Of a stretch of 64,000 nucleotides of DNA, positions 37,447 to 46,985 are shown piece after piece. Made by a program: the position numbers and the translations under genes. The stretch spans positions 124,001 through 188,000 of the forward strand of contig NZ_WOTF01000002.1 of NCBI RefSeq assembly GCF_011516935.1, in the 5' to 3' direction. The notes below the pieces were generated by a model. It did not search any database. It was not told the origin of the DNA and was given only the letters and a program-made list of their open reading frames with translations. Within the stretch, counting starts at the first letter, position 1; each line of letters begins with the position of its first letter. The stretch is from Acetobacter farinalis. GTDB taxonomy: Bacteria; Pseudomonadota; Alphaproteobacteria; Acetobacterales; Acetobacteraceae.

Positions 37447-37619
37447 GATGTGCTCACTTTATGTGAGGATTTCACTCTTTTATAATCACTTTTCATTGCA
37501 TCCTTTCCTGTGAAAAGGTGGGAACCATCACGAGAGCGGGTGGTTTACTCAGTATCCCTCCGAAAATGAGACACATGACGTGTCTGATGGTTTCTCCTGC
37601 CCTGAAAAGGTGATGTCAG
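37447..37619. promoter_or_regulatory. divergent LysR/aldehyde dehydrogenase control region
   Basis: Two dyads stand out: CTCAC..GTGAG close to the lysR start (37452-37466) and GACAC..GTGTC (37570-37584) nearer the dehydrogenase gene. Both fit short inverted repeats of the type LysR proteins bind. AT-rich DNA lies between them. Confidence 0.4.
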
Positions 37620-39077
37620 ATGTCTTCAGAAAAAACAGTTCCTCGTTATGATCTTTTCATTAATGGAATATGGGTTAAACCCCATGGTGGCGGCACTGTG
37701 GAAATTCACAATCCCGCAACGGGAGAGCGCATTGCCGCTGTTGCCAGTGGAACGGCGGATGATGTTAAAGCTGCCGTCAAAGCGGCTGGCGATGCCTTTC
37801 CTGCCTGGAGCCGTAAAACAGCCGAAGAACGGGCTGACGTACTCTACAGGTTCAAAGCACTGATCGAGCGCGATGCGGAGCGGCTCGCACACCTTGTCTC
37901 CAACGAGATGGGCAAGCCGTTAAAGGAAGCCCGTGAGGAAGTCAGCTTTGCGGCGGGCCTCATCCGTTTTGCAGCGGAAAATACCCGCAGGCTGGAAGGC
38001 GATATTATCCCGGGCAGCCGCCCTGGTGAAAAAATCCTGATTGAAAAAATTCCGCACGGTGTGATTGGCGCAATTTCCGCATGGAACTTCCCGCTGGCCC
38101 TGTTTGCCCGCAAGGTTGCGCCAGCTCTGGCCGCAGGCAACACCATTGTCATCAAACCGCATGAACTGGCCCCTCTGGCCGCGCTGGAAGCCACCCGTCT
38201 GGCAGAAGAGGCCGGGATTCCCGCAGGCGTTCTGAACGTTGTGACAGGCGATGGCAAGGATGTCGGCACACCTCTGGTTGAACACCCCGACGTGCGATTG
38301 ATCACCATGACCGGCAGCACGGCTACCGGGAAAAAGATCATGGCCAACGCCGCCAGCACCCTGAAGGAAGTCAGGCTGGAACTGGGCGGAAAGGCACCGT
38401 TTATTGTCATGGAGGATGCGGATATTGAAAAAGCCGCAACGGCTGCTGTTGTGTCGCGCTTTACCAATGCCGGACAGATTTGCACAAGCAATGAGCGGAC
38501 ATATGTGCATGAAGCGGTTTATGACAAGTTTGCCGATCTTGTCAGGAAGAAAATTGAGGCCCTGAACGTCGGTAATCCGCTGGATGCCAAAACGGATATG
38601 GGGCCGAAAGTCAGCCTGCCAGAACTGGAAAAGGTTCATGCCATGGTTGAAAAAGCTGTCTCTCAGGGGGCCAGGCTGGAAATCGGCGGGAAACGCCTTG
38701 AAGGCGGGCTATATGACAAGGGCTTTTTCTATGCACCAACCTTGCTGACAAATGTCCGGGAGGGGATGGACATTGTTCGGGACGAAGTGTTCGGTCCTGT
38801 AATGCTGCTGATAAAAATCTCTGACTTTGATGATGCCCTGCGTCAGGCCAATGATTGTGTGTATGGCCTTTCTTCTTATCTGTTCACACAGGATCTGAAG
38901 AGGGTCATGCGTCTCAGCGCTGATCTGAATTTTGGTGAGGTCTACGTCAACCGTGAAGGAGGCGAGGCTCCTCAGGGCTTCCACCACGGCTACAAGGACA
39001 GCGGCCTTGGCGGGGAAGATGGCAAATACGGTCTGGAAGCCTATGTGCAGAACAAGACCATTTACCTGAACGCATAA
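37620..39077 (+). CDS. aldA: aldehyde dehydrogenase, AldA (lactaldehyde/glycolaldehyde) type
   Basis: 485 residues. ISAWNFPLALFARKVAPALAAGNT binds NAD; the general base is in LELGGKAP and the nucleophilic cysteine in FTNAGQICTSNERTYVH. The C-terminal FGEVYVNREGGEAPQGFHHGYKDSGLGGEDGKYGLEAY closely follows E. coli AldA, which oxidises lactaldehyde and glycolaldehyde. The ATG has AAAAGG upstream. It is divergently paired with a LysR regulator and ends at a strong two-way hairpin. It may handle aldehydes from alcohol or sugar oxidation. Confidence 0.9.
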   Translation: MSSEKTVPRYDLFINGIWVKPHGGGTVEIHNPATGERIAAVASGTADDVKAAVKAAGDAFPAWSRKTAEERADVLYRFKALIERDAERLAHLVSNEMGKPLKEAREEVSFAAGLIRFAAENTRRLEGDIIPGSRPGEKILIEKIPHGVIGAISAWNFPLALFARKVAPALAAGNTIVIKPHELAPLAALEATRLAEEAGIPAGVLNVVTGDGKDVGTPLVEHPDVRLITMTGSTATGKKIMANAASTLKEVRLELGGKAPFIVMEDADIEKAATAAVVSRFTNAGQICTSNERTYVHEAVYDKFADLVRKKIEALNVGNPLDAKTDMGPKVSLPELEKVHAMVEKAVSQGARLEIGGKRLEGGLYDKGFFYAPTLLTNVREGMDIVRDEVFGPVMLLIKISDFDDALRQANDCVYGLSSYLFTQDLKRVMRLSADLNFGEVYVNREGGEAPQGFHHGYKDSGLGGEDGKYGLEAYVQNKTIYLNA

Positions 39078-39130
39078 GGACTGAACCGGGCCGGGGAAAA
39101 GGACAGCTCTCCTGCCCGTGCCCATAATAA

Positions 39131-39163
39131 AAAAGCCTTTCCTGTTTGTCAGGAAAGGCTTTT
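39131..39163. terminator. bidirectional terminator between aldA and the beta-propeller gene
   Basis: AAAAGCCTTTCCTG (39131-39144) and CAGGAAAGGCTTTT (39150-39163) form a 14-base perfect stem with a five-base loop, with A and T runs on the two sides. It serves both convergent genes. Confidence 0.93.
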
Positions 39164-39199
39164 TTCATACCGGTTATACCGCAGCGCCGCGTATAAGGC

Positions 39200-40510
39200 T
39201 TAACGCAGGATTCCGGTATGCCCGATAGAATACCGGCCGGGCTGGGGCCACACGGTCAGGCCATGGGGTTCCGCACCCACCGGAATTTTCTTCATGGAGC
39301 CATCTTCCGTATTGATCTGATACACAACATCATCAAAACGGCCTGAGAGCCACAGGGTTTTTCCATCCGCACTGACATTCCCCATATCCGGGCTTCCACC
39401 CTCGGGAATGGGCCAGTTTGCCACAACCTTGTTGGTCGCAAAATCAATGACACTCACACCGCCATCCTTGCTGTGCGGCTTGCCATGAATTCTGTGAGAC
39501 CCACGGTTGGCAACATACATCTTTGTACCATCACGGCTGGGGTACAGGCCGTGCGTGCCAACACCGGTCGGGATGAAGCCGATTTCCTTGAAGCTGTCAC
39601 CATCCACCATGAAGACGCCATCCGCCATCATGTCGGCCACATAAAAAATCTTGCCGTTGGGGGACACAAGAATATCCTGCGGCATGCCCCCGCTGGAGAG
39701 CTTCAGGTACCCCAGAACCGTCTTGTTGACGACATCAATCTTCACCAGATGCCCACCAAATTCACAGGTGAAAATGGCATAGCGTCCATCAATGGAGAAA
39801 TCCGCATGATTCACACCCTTACAGTCCGGTGTTTCCACTGACTGCTGGAGCACCATGGTATGCGGGTCACGGAAGTCCAGACGCTTGCGAGCCTCGGCCA
39901 CCACAATGGCGGATTTGCCGTCCGGCGTGAAATACATGTTGTAGGGGTCATCCACCGCAATCGCGGTGCCGGGCTTGCCGGTGCGGGCATCAATGGGGGT
40001 CAGGCTGCCATTGGTGGTGCCTTCCGCATTGTTGGTCACCCACAAGGTGCGCAGATCCCAGGAGGGCACAACATGCTGGGGGCTTTTACCAACCGGGAAG
40101 CGGTCCACAACCTTTGAGGTCGCCGGGTCAATCACATACACATCGTTGGAGCGCAGGTTGGGCACATAAACACGTGCGGGATCCTGCGCCACCTCTGGAG
40201 CAATATGCTCGGGCGTGGTTTCACTATACAGGTTGGCCGGGTTGATAACCGGCGGCATACCCGGAATGGTCTGCACGGCAGGCGGCACGGCGGGAGCCGG
40301 GGCAGTAGCCACAGCAGGTGCAGGCACCGCCGGCTGAACCGGACCCCCCTCCACCACAGGCCCCTGCGCCGGGGCGGGCTGCGCGGCAGCAGACGGAGCG
40401 GGTGTCTGCACGGGGGATTGACTGGCTTCCTGCGCGGCAGCCAGACCGGCCCCCGCACCCAAAGCGACAAACACAGCCGTAGCGGCTGCCAGATGCCTTT
40501 TTACTATCAT
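39200..40510 (-). CDS. secreted YVTN/YncE-like beta-propeller protein
   Basis: 436 residues from ATG 40510; an in-frame ATG at 40525 is possible. The signal peptide (MIVKRHLAA to GLAAAQ) is followed by a long low-complexity Ala/Pro/Gln linker of about 90 residues. Then come repeated propeller blades such as RVYVPNLRSNDVYVIDPATSKVVDRFPVGKSPQHV, then MYVANRGSHRIHGKPHSKDGGVSVID. Such proteins resemble cytochrome d1 or quinoprotein propellers but lack a visible heme motif. A periplasmic binding or scaffold role is likely; the partner is unknown. Confidence 0.85.
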   Translation of the reverse strand: MIVKRHLAAATAVFVALGAGAGLAAAQEASQSPVQTPAPSAAAQPAPAQGPVVEGGPVQPAVPAPAVATAPAPAVPPAVQTIPGMPPVINPANLYSETTPEHIAPEVAQDPARVYVPNLRSNDVYVIDPATSKVVDRFPVGKSPQHVVPSWDLRTLWVTNNAEGTTNGSLTPIDARTGKPGTAIAVDDPYNMYFTPDGKSAIVVAEARKRLDFRDPHTMVLQQSVETPDCKGVNHADFSIDGRYAIFTCEFGGHLVKIDVVNKTVLGYLKLSSGGMPQDILVSPNGKIFYVADMMADGVFMVDGDSFKEIGFIPTGVGTHGLYPSRDGTKMYVANRGSHRIHGKPHSKDGGVSVIDFATNKVVANWPIPEGGSPDMGNVSADGKTLWLSGRFDDVVYQINTEDGSMKKIPVGAEPHGLTVWPQPGRYSIGHTGILR

Positions 40511-40645
40511 AATATTACAGCCCATCCCTTTCTTGTGCTGTCGTCCTTACGCGAAGAGGCTTTAGCATATGGCCGATTAAGCGTCTATTTTCAGCGTTCG
40601 GGACAACAGCATAGTTTTTAGTAAGACTTATTCTTAAGGCTTTGC

Positions 40646-41485
40646 TTATTGCCCGCGTGCGGAACGGATGGCCTGCACCGCCGCATCAATCTGCATGGCA
40701 AGGCCAGCCTGCCCCAGTGCGGCGGAAGCCCGGCGCGGGTCTCCTCCGTAAATGCCTTCCTGTGCGGACGGTGCCCCGGCGTGGCGCAACGCATCCTGCC
40801 TGACCATGGACGGATCAACCGCCAGCATCAGTGAGGTATCACTGATGTCCGCATGCTGCCCCACATCTTTCCCATAGCCCTGCTGCTTCAGCCAATCCGC
40901 ATACTGGTGGGCAATAACTGTATAAAACCCGCTGACATAAAGCGCCTGCGCCCCGTTCCCGCGCCATGTCCGGTTCAGTTCGTCCGCCACCTTCTCCAGA
41001 TATTTCTGATACCCGCCATGATCGCCCAGTAGGACAATCAGCCGGAAACCCTGCACCTGAAAACTCTCGCCTGCGGAAACAAGAAGTTTTTCAAAAACAT
41101 CCGGTGGAACCGTAATTGTTCCCGGAAACCGCATATGGGAAGAGCGGGGCGCAGTTCCACCCTCCGGCACATAGGACACAACAGGCGCCACCAGTGTTTT
41201 CCCTGCCTTTTGCGCAATCTGTTCCGCCAGCCAGGCCGCACGCTCATTGTGCTTGCCAACGGCTATATACGGGCCGCTCTGCTCGGTCCCCCCAACCGGG
41301 ATGATAATGGTTGTCACACCCGCCGCCACACCAGACTGGATTTCTGTCCATGTGTGTTTTTCAAACAGAACGGCATCAGCCGCGCGTGCGGTCTCTCCTG
41401 CCTCCTGCGCATGGGCCGGTGTGTGAAGCAGGCCCCCCAAAACTACGGCTGAAAAAACTGCTTGAAAAATTCTGTTTTTTTTCAT
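40646..41485 (-). CDS. exported creatininase-family protein
   Basis: 279 residues from ATG 41485; GTG 41497 is an alternative. The signal peptide (MKKNRIFQAVFSAVVLGGLL to PAHAQ) makes it periplasmic, unlike most of the family. The metal-site motifs differ slightly from the other copy in this window: IIIPVGGTEQSGPYIAVGKHNERAAWLAEQIA, LIVLLGDHGGYQ and GQHADISDTSLML. The Glu/His/Asp set of the family appears preserved. It follows uvrA on the same strand after a short gap. The substrate is unknown. Confidence 0.85.
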   Translation of the reverse strand: MKKNRIFQAVFSAVVLGGLLHTPAHAQEAGETARAADAVLFEKHTWTEIQSGVAAGVTTIIIPVGGTEQSGPYIAVGKHNERAAWLAEQIAQKAGKTLVAPVVSYVPEGGTAPRSSHMRFPGTITVPPDVFEKLLVSAGESFQVQGFRLIVLLGDHGGYQKYLEKVADELNRTWRGNGAQALYVSGFYTVIAHQYADWLKQQGYGKDVGQHADISDTSLMLAVDPSMVRQDALRHAGAPSAQEGIYGGDPRRASAALGQAGLAMQIDAAVQAIRSARGQ

Positions 41486-41501
41486 TGTCCTGATCACAGA
41501 C

Positions 41502-44393
41502 TTACGCTTTCTTTTTCTTTGTTTTGGCCGGAACAGGTTTCAGCAATGGGGCAAGGAAGCGCCCCGTGTAGCTTTCCGGGCAGGCCACAATGTCTTCCGG
41601 CGTGCCTTCCGCCACGATACGGCCACCGCCATCGCCCCCTTCCGGGCCGACATCCACAATCCAGTCCGCTGTTTTGATCACTTCCAGATTGTGTTCAATC
41701 ACGATCACCGTATTTCCCTGATCAACCAACGCATGCAGAACTTCCAGAAGTTTTCTGACATCTTCCGTATGCAGGCCGGTGGTGGGTTCATCCAGAATAT
41801 AGACCGTGCGTCCGGTTGCCCTGCGTGCCAGTTCCTTTGAAAGTTTCACGCGCTGCGCTTCACCGCCAGATAATGTGGTTGCCTGCTGGCCAAGTGCCAC
41901 GTACCCCAGGCCAACCTTTTGCAGAATGGCCAGCCTGTCCCGGATGCGTGTCTGCGCCGAGAAATAGGGCAGGGCTTCATCCACACTCATGGCCAGCACA
42001 TCCGCAATGGATTTGCCCCGGAACTTGATATCCAGCGTCTCACGATTATAGCGCGTGCCCTTGCAGGTATCGCAGGTAACAAATACATCCGGCAGGAAGT
42101 GCATCTCGATCTTGAGAACACCATCCCCCTGACAGGCCTCACAGCGCCCGCCTTTGACGTTGAAGGAGAACCGCCCGGGTTTGTATCCCCGCGCCTTGCT
42201 TTCCGGCAGTTCTGCAAACCAGTCCCGGATAGGCGCAAACAGGTCTGTATAGGTTGCCGGGTTGGAGCGGGGGGTACGCCCGATGGGAGACTGGTCGATA
42301 TCAATAATTTTATCGAGCAGCTCTATCCCTTTTATACTCTTGCAGGGTTCGGGGGATTGTGAGGAGCCCATAAGCTGGCGGGAAAGGGCCTTGTAGAGCG
42401 TATCAATCACCAGTGTGGATTTGCCGCTTCCGGAAACCCCTGTCACACAGGTGAAGGTTCCAAGGGGGAAACGCGCCGTGACGTTTTTCAGGTTATGCCC
42501 GGTTGCGCCTTCCACTGTCAGGACTTTTTTCTTGTCAAACGGACGCCTGTTCTCCGGCACCGGAATATATTTCCGGCCAGACAGATACGCTCCGGTCAGG
42601 CTTTCCGGCACCTTTGCAACCTGTTCCGGTGTTCCAACAGCAATAACCTGCCCGCCATTCACCCCGGCACCCGGCCCCATGTCCACCAGCCAGTCCGCAC
42701 TTTTTATGGCGTCTTCATCATGTTCAACAACAATCAGGGTATTGCCGAGCTTTTTCAGGCGCTCCAGCGTTCCGAGCAGGCGCTCGTTATCCCGCTGATG
42801 CAGACCGATGGAGGGCTCATCCAGCACATACAGAACCCCGGTCAGGCCGGAGCCTATCTGGCTGGCCAGCCGGATCCGCTGGCTTTCTCCGCCAGAGAGT
42901 GTGGCGGAACTGCGGGAGAGTGTCAGGTAATCCAGCCCGACATCATCCAGAAACGTCAGCCGATCCTGAATTTCCCTTAAAATACGCCGTGCAATCTCGG
43001 CTTTTTGCGGGGTGAGGGTGGGCATGACGGTATCAAACCATTCCAGTGCCTTGCCGATTGGCAGATCACAGGCCTGAGCAATGGTTTTTTCCGCAACCCG
43101 GACAGAGAGCGCCTCCGGCCGCAACCGCGCCCCGTGGCAGACATGGCACGGCTTTTCTGACTGATAGCGTGACAGTTCTTCCCGCACCCACATACTGTCC
43201 GTATTGGCCAGACGCCGGGCGAGGCTGGCCAGAACCCCTTCAAACGGTTTGCTGACCGTATAGCTCTTCCGCCCGTCCTGATAGGTAAATGAGATGTTCT
43301 CCTCAACACCATTCAGAATGCCGTCCTGCGCGGCCTCCGGCAGGTCTTTCCAGGGCGTGTCCATGCTGATGCCAAAATGCGCGGCCAGACTTTCCAGTGT
43401 CTGTTCCAGAAGCGGTGATTTTGCGTCTTTCCAGGGCGCAATGGCCCCTTTCTGCAAGGATTTTGAAATATCCGGCACAACCAGCGCCGGGTTGAAAAAG
43501 GTTTCCGCCCCGAGACCATCGCAGGACGGGCAAGCCCCCTGCGGTGCGTTGAACGAGAACAGGCGCGGTTCAATTTCTTCCAGCGTAAACCCGCTGACAG
43601 GGCAGGAAAAGCGGGAGGAAAACACCAGCCGTTCCGGCTCGGCATCCTTGTCCTTCAGCACTTCTTCCGTGTAGGCAATGCCGTCTGACAGGGCCAGTGC
43701 GGCTTCAAAACTCTCGGCCAGACGGGTTTCGATGCCGGCTTTCACCACCACACGGTCCACCACCACTTCCACCGTGTGGCGCAGCTTGCGGTTCAGGGTC
43801 GGGACATCTGCAATTTCATAGAGCTCCCCATCCACCTTGACGCGGGTAAAGCCCTTGCGCTGAAGCTCCGCCAGTTCCTTGCGGTATTCGCCCTTGCGGT
43901 CACGGATCACGGGGGCAAGCAGAAGCAGGCGCGTGCCCTCCGGCAGGGCCATCACACGATCAACCATCTGGCTGACAGTCTGGGCTTCAATCGGCAGCCC
44001 GGTCACGGGGGAGTAGGGAACGCCCGCCCGCGCCCAGAGCAGACGCATATAATCATAAACCTCCGTAACCGTTCCCACAGTGGAGCGCGGATTTTTGGAG
44101 GTGGTTTTCTGCTCGATGGAGATGGCGGGGGAAAGACCTTCTATCGAGTCCACATCCGGTTTGCCCATCAGTTCCAGAAACTGGCGGGCGTAGGCAGACA
44201 GGCTCTCCACATACCGGCGCTGGCCTTCGGCGTAGATGGTATCAAACGCTAGAGACGATTTGCCCGAGCCGGAAAGGCCCGTCACAACCGTCAGGCAATC
44301 CCGCGGGATATCGATATCAACGTTTTTGAGGTTGTGCGCCCGTGCCCCGCGCACACTCAGTTTCTGAGCACTGGGAAAAGATGGATTGTCCAT
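41502..44393 (-). CDS. uvrA: excinuclease ABC subunit A
   Basis: 963 residues. It recognises DNA lesions in nucleotide excision repair together with UvrB. There are two ABC ATPase units: Walker [15 protein letters not shown] near the N-terminus and [11 protein letters not shown] in the second half, with ABC signatures [20 protein letters not shown] and [18 protein letters not shown]. Zinc-finger cysteines appear in [19 protein letters not shown] and [14 protein letters not shown]. It is divergent from the thioredoxin-like gene. No LexA site was recognised in the 225-base gap. Confidence 0.98.
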   Translation of the reverse strand: MDNPSFPSAQKLSVRGARAHNLKNVDIDIPRDCLTVVTGLSGSGKSSLAFDTIYAEGQRRYVESLSAYARQFLELMGKPDVDSIEGLSPAISIEQKTTSKNPRSTVGTVTEVYDYMRLLWARAGVPYSPVTGLPIEAQTVSQMVDRVMALPEGTRLLLLAPVIRDRKGEYRKELAELQRKGFTRVKVDGELYEIADVPTLNRKLRHTVEVVVDRVVVKAGIETRLAESFEAALALSDGIAYTEEVLKDKDAEPERLVFSSRFSCPVSGFTLEEIEPRLFSFNAPQGACPSCDGLGAETFFNPALVVPDISKSLQKGAIAPWKDAKSPLLEQTLESLAAHFGISMDTPWKDLPEAAQDGILNGVEENISFTYQDGRKSYTVSKPFEGVLASLARRLANTDSMWVREELSRYQSEKPCHVCHGARLRPEALSVRVAEKTIAQACDLPIGKALEWFDTVMPTLTPQKAEIARRILREIQDRLTFLDDVGLDYLTLSRSSATLSGGESQRIRLASQIGSGLTGVLYVLDEPSIGLHQRDNERLLGTLERLKKLGNTLIVVEHDEDAIKSADWLVDMGPGAGVNGGQVIAVGTPEQVAKVPESLTGAYLSGRKYIPVPENRRPFDKKKVLTVEGATGHNLKNVTARFPLGTFTCVTGVSGSGKSTLVIDTLYKALSRQLMGSSQSPEPCKSIKGIELLDKIIDIDQSPIGRTPRSNPATYTDLFAPIRDWFAELPESKARGYKPGRFSFNVKGGRCEACQGDGVLKIEMHFLPDVFVTCDTCKGTRYNRETLDIKFRGKSIADVLAMSVDEALPYFSAQTRIRDRLAILQKVGLGYVALGQQATTLSGGEAQRVKLSKELARRATGRTVYILDEPTTGLHTEDVRKLLEVLHALVDQGNTVIVIEHNLEVIKTADWIVDVGPEGGDGGGRIVAEGTPEDIVACPESYTGRFLAPLLKPVPAKTKKKKA

Positions 44394-44618
44394 AAAATAC
44401 CGCTGCTGTTCCTGTTTTGTCCTGTATGCCGTCTTTGCTGCCCATCATGCAATCAGGGAATGCCCGCCCGACACATCTTCCGTGCAGATATGGGATATCT
44501 CTCGCCCATTCCCATTGCGCAGGCGCACATGATTGACCATTTAGTAAAGATAATGCGGTTTGTGCCGCCGGGTGGACCCCACGCCATCCACGATAGTCTT
44601 GAGCAAGGATGACACCAG

Positions 44619-45611
44619 ATGGACCATATTATTGGCCAGCCAAACCCCTTGGCCCCCGATACCCTGACCCCCGCCGCTCTGGTGCCCGGCTCTGCGGCAC
44701 AGGGGCAGCAGCCCTCCGCACCGCTCGTTACGGAGGGCACACAGGCCACCTTCATGCAGGATGTGATTGAGGCCAGCCGCTCTGTTCCCGTTCTGGTTGA
44801 TTTCTGGGCAGACTGGTGTGGCCCGTGCAAGCAGCTTGCCCCGGTGCTGGAAAAGGTTGTCACCGCCGCGCGCGGCAAGGTGCGCCTTGTTAAAATTGAT
44901 ATTGAAGCCAACCGGGCTCTTGCCACCCAGTTGACTCAGGTCGGCCTGCCGCTTCAGTCCATCCCCATGGTGGCGGCTTTCTGGAAAGGCCAGATTCTGG
45001 ACCTGTTTCAGGGAGCTCTGCCGGAAAGCGAGATCAAGAAATTTGTTGAAGGTGTGCTGAAAGCCGCCGGGGGCGGCACAATGCCCGCAACGGAACTGTT
45101 GCAGGAAGCCTCCGTGGCCATGGAAACCAGCCAGCCCGGGCACGCCGCGGAACTGTTTTCCGCCGTGATTGGCGAAGAGCCGGAAAACCCCAAGGCATGG
45201 GCGGGGCTGATCCGCGCCATGCTGGCTCTGGATGATGAAGAGGCGGCAGCCGCTGCCCTTGCCGATGTTCCTGAAAAAATAAAGGACTCCCCGGAAGTTA
45301 CCGGTGCCCGCGCCGCGCTGGAGCTGAAACAGGAAGGCCGCAAGGCCGCACAGGAAATGGAAGAGGTGCATGCGCGCCTTGCCGCCAACCCGGATGACCA
45401 TGCCGCCCGCTGCGAACTGGCAAACGCCCTGAACGTTGCCGGGAAACGCGAAGAAGCCGCTCATGAGCTTCTGCACGTGATCCGGGCGGACCGGAACTGG
45501 AACGATGGCGCTGCCAAACAGCAGCTTCTGCGTTTTTTTGAAGCCTGGGGGCAGGATGATCCGGCAACACTTGCTGCGCGCCGCCAGTTGTCTTCCCTGC
45601 TGTTTTCCTGA
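44619..45611 (+). CDS. thioredoxin-domain/TPR protein, YbbN (CnoX) type
   Basis: 330 residues. An N-terminal thioredoxin fold has WCGPCK (C67, C70) in LVDFWADWCGPCKQLAPVLEK, followed from about residue 150 by tetratricopeptide-like helical repeats to the C-terminus (PGHAAELFSAVIGEEPENPKAWAGLIRAMLALDDEEAAAAAL). This is the architecture of CnoX/YbbN, a holdase that passes substrates to GroEL and DnaK. Here the CxxC is intact, as in alphaproteobacterial CnoX. AAGGATG precedes the ATG. It heads a run with the LON-domain and Trm112-like genes. Confidence 0.9.
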   Translation: MDHIIGQPNPLAPDTLTPAALVPGSAAQGQQPSAPLVTEGTQATFMQDVIEASRSVPVLVDFWADWCGPCKQLAPVLEKVVTAARGKVRLVKIDIEANRALATQLTQVGLPLQSIPMVAAFWKGQILDLFQGALPESEIKKFVEGVLKAAGGGTMPATELLQEASVAMETSQPGHAAELFSAVIGEEPENPKAWAGLIRAMLALDDEEAAAAALADVPEKIKDSPEVTGARAALELKQEGRKAAQEMEEVHARLAANPDDHAARCELANALNVAGKREEAAHELLHVIRADRNWNDGAAKQQLLRFFEAWGQDDPATLAARRQLSSLLFS

Positions 45612-45622
45612 TTCCTCCGGCC

Positions 45623-46339
45623 TTGGCGTCCTTCCTGCCTGACGAGGACATCCCTCGTCGCATCCCGAAACTTTCTGACCTCACCATGGCCGATATCCCT
45701 GTGGAAATCGGCCTTTTCCCCTTGAGCGGCATTTTGCTGCTGCCCCGGGGGAAGCTGCCACTGAATGTGTTTGAACCCCGGTATGTGGCTCTGGTGGAAG
45801 ATGCCCTGGCCTCACACAGGCTGATCGGCATGATCCAGCCTTTCCGGCGGGGTGAAAACCGCGATACCGACCCGGAGGAGGATGCGGAGGATGTCCCTCC
45901 GCTCTACTCCATCGGGTGTCTGGGCCGCATTACCTCCTTTACGGAGCGGGAGGACGGAACATTTGCCGTAACCCTGAGTGGTGTGGCCCGCTTTCGCGTT
46001 CTGCGGGAGACAGGCCTGCGCAGGGGGTACCGGCAGGCGCGGATTGATGTTTCATCCTTTGTGGGGGACCTGAGCGAAATTCCCTCAGCACCGTTTGACC
46101 GCGAAAAACTGCTGGACTCCCTGCGCCGGTATTTTCGCCATAAGGGGCTGAGTGCACGCTGGTCTGCCATCGAACAGATGCGTGATGATGTCCTGCTTGT
46201 CACCCTCCCCATGATCTGTCCTTTTCCTCCGGCGGAAAAACAGGCATTGCTTGACGCAGGCAGCCTGACAGATCGTGTGCGTGTGCTGCAGATGCTGCTG
46301 GACCTGTCTGGTTCTGGAGAGGAAGGCCCGCCTTCCTGA
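45623..46339 (+). CDS. LON N-terminal (substrate-binding) domain protein
   Basis: 238 residues from a TTG at 45623; ATG 45686 would give a 217-residue form. I prefer the longer one because its codons read as coding sequence ([15 protein letters not shown]), but no clear ribosome site favours either. The body is [34 protein letters not shown] with a typical LON-LAN beta fold, then a helical bundle. No ATPase or protease domain is present. Its role is unknown, perhaps in protein binding. It starts 11 bases after the thioredoxin-like gene. Confidence 0.88.
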   Translation: MASFLPDEDIPRRIPKLSDLTMADIPVEIGLFPLSGILLLPRGKLPLNVFEPRYVALVEDALASHRLIGMIQPFRRGENRDTDPEEDAEDVPPLYSIGCLGRITSFTEREDGTFAVTLSGVARFRVLRETGLRRGYRQARIDVSSFVGDLSEIPSAPFDREKLLDSLRRYFRHKGLSARWSAIEQMRDDVLLVTLPMICPFPPAEKQALLDAGSLTDRVRVLQMLLDLSGSGEEGPPS

Positions 46340-46361
46340 AACATTTTTATGGGTAATGCTC

Positions 46362-46556
46362 ATGTCTGGTGCTGAAATTTCTCCTCCGCTTGACGCACGT
46401 CTTCTGTCCGTTCTGGTCTGCCCGGTGACCAAAGGCCCGCTGACATACGATGCCACCACCAATGAACTGATCAGCCCTCAGGCACGTCTGGCCTTTCCTG
46501 TCCGTGATGGCATTCCTGTCATGCTGCCTGAAGAAGCCCGTCACCTCGAAGGCTGA
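46362..46556 (+). CDS. Trm112-family small protein (YcaR/UPF0434)
   Basis: 64 residues; ATG 46356 would add two. [50 protein letters not shown] is the complete Trm112-like fold. One of the usual zinc-binding cysteine pairs is reduced here: VCPVTKG keeps one Cys. In bacteria such proteins are often found near lipid A or tRNA modification genes. It follows the LON-domain gene by 22 bases and is probably in the same operon. Confidence 0.88.
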   Translation: MSGAEISPPLDARLLSVLVCPVTKGPLTYDATTNELISPQARLAFPVRDGIPVMLPEEARHLEG

Positions 46557-46583
46557 GTTTTAAAGGCAGGAATACGCCCTTCT

Positions 46584-46979
46584 GTGAAACGCCGTACCCC
46601 TCTGCCCAGACACAGACACCACCCGCGCTCCATACTGGGAGCGCTGGTTCTGGCTGCGCCATTGCTGGCCGGGTGCCATGTTGAGATTGAGGGCGACAAT
46701 ATTGATATCCCGCCCGAGCGGCCCGGCCGCTTCATTCCGGAAGCGGCCCCGGCGGAAGCCCGTGCCGCGCAGGAGCAGGAACGGCGCGAGGATCTGGCCC
46801 GCCAGCGTGGCCAGAACCCTGATCAGAAACAACCTACAGACCGTTATGAAGCTCTGGCCCCCTCCGATGCGGCAACCGGCCCGCTGGACGCTGGTGACGG
46901 CCATAGCGTGATACCGGAAACACAGGCCATTTACGGCAAACGGGGCCAACCCCAGCAAGCAGCCCCGCAGCCCCGTTAG
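46584..46979 (+). CDS. hypothetical lipoprotein
   Basis: 131 residues from a GTG start. A leader rich in Arg/His (MKRRTPLPRHRHHPRS) and a hydrophobic stretch end in the lipobox LLAGC. The mature part begins HVEIEGDNIDIPPERPGRFIPE, then a Glu/Arg/Gln-rich helix (ARAAQEQERREDLARQRGQNPDQ), probably a coiled coil. No family was recognised. It follows the Trm112-like gene by 27 bases and converges with the amidohydrolase. Confidence 0.65.
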   Translation: MKRRTPLPRHRHHPRSILGALVLAAPLLAGCHVEIEGDNIDIPPERPGRFIPEAAPAEARAAQEQERREDLARQRGQNPDQKQPTDRYEALAPSDAATGPLDAGDGHSVIPETQAIYGKRGQPQQAAPQPR

Positions 46980-46985
46980 CCGGAA

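Noticed and set aside
44394-44618. LexA box upstream of uvrA
   Set aside because: No GTTC-N7-GTTC or related alphaproteobacterial LexA pattern was seen in the gap.
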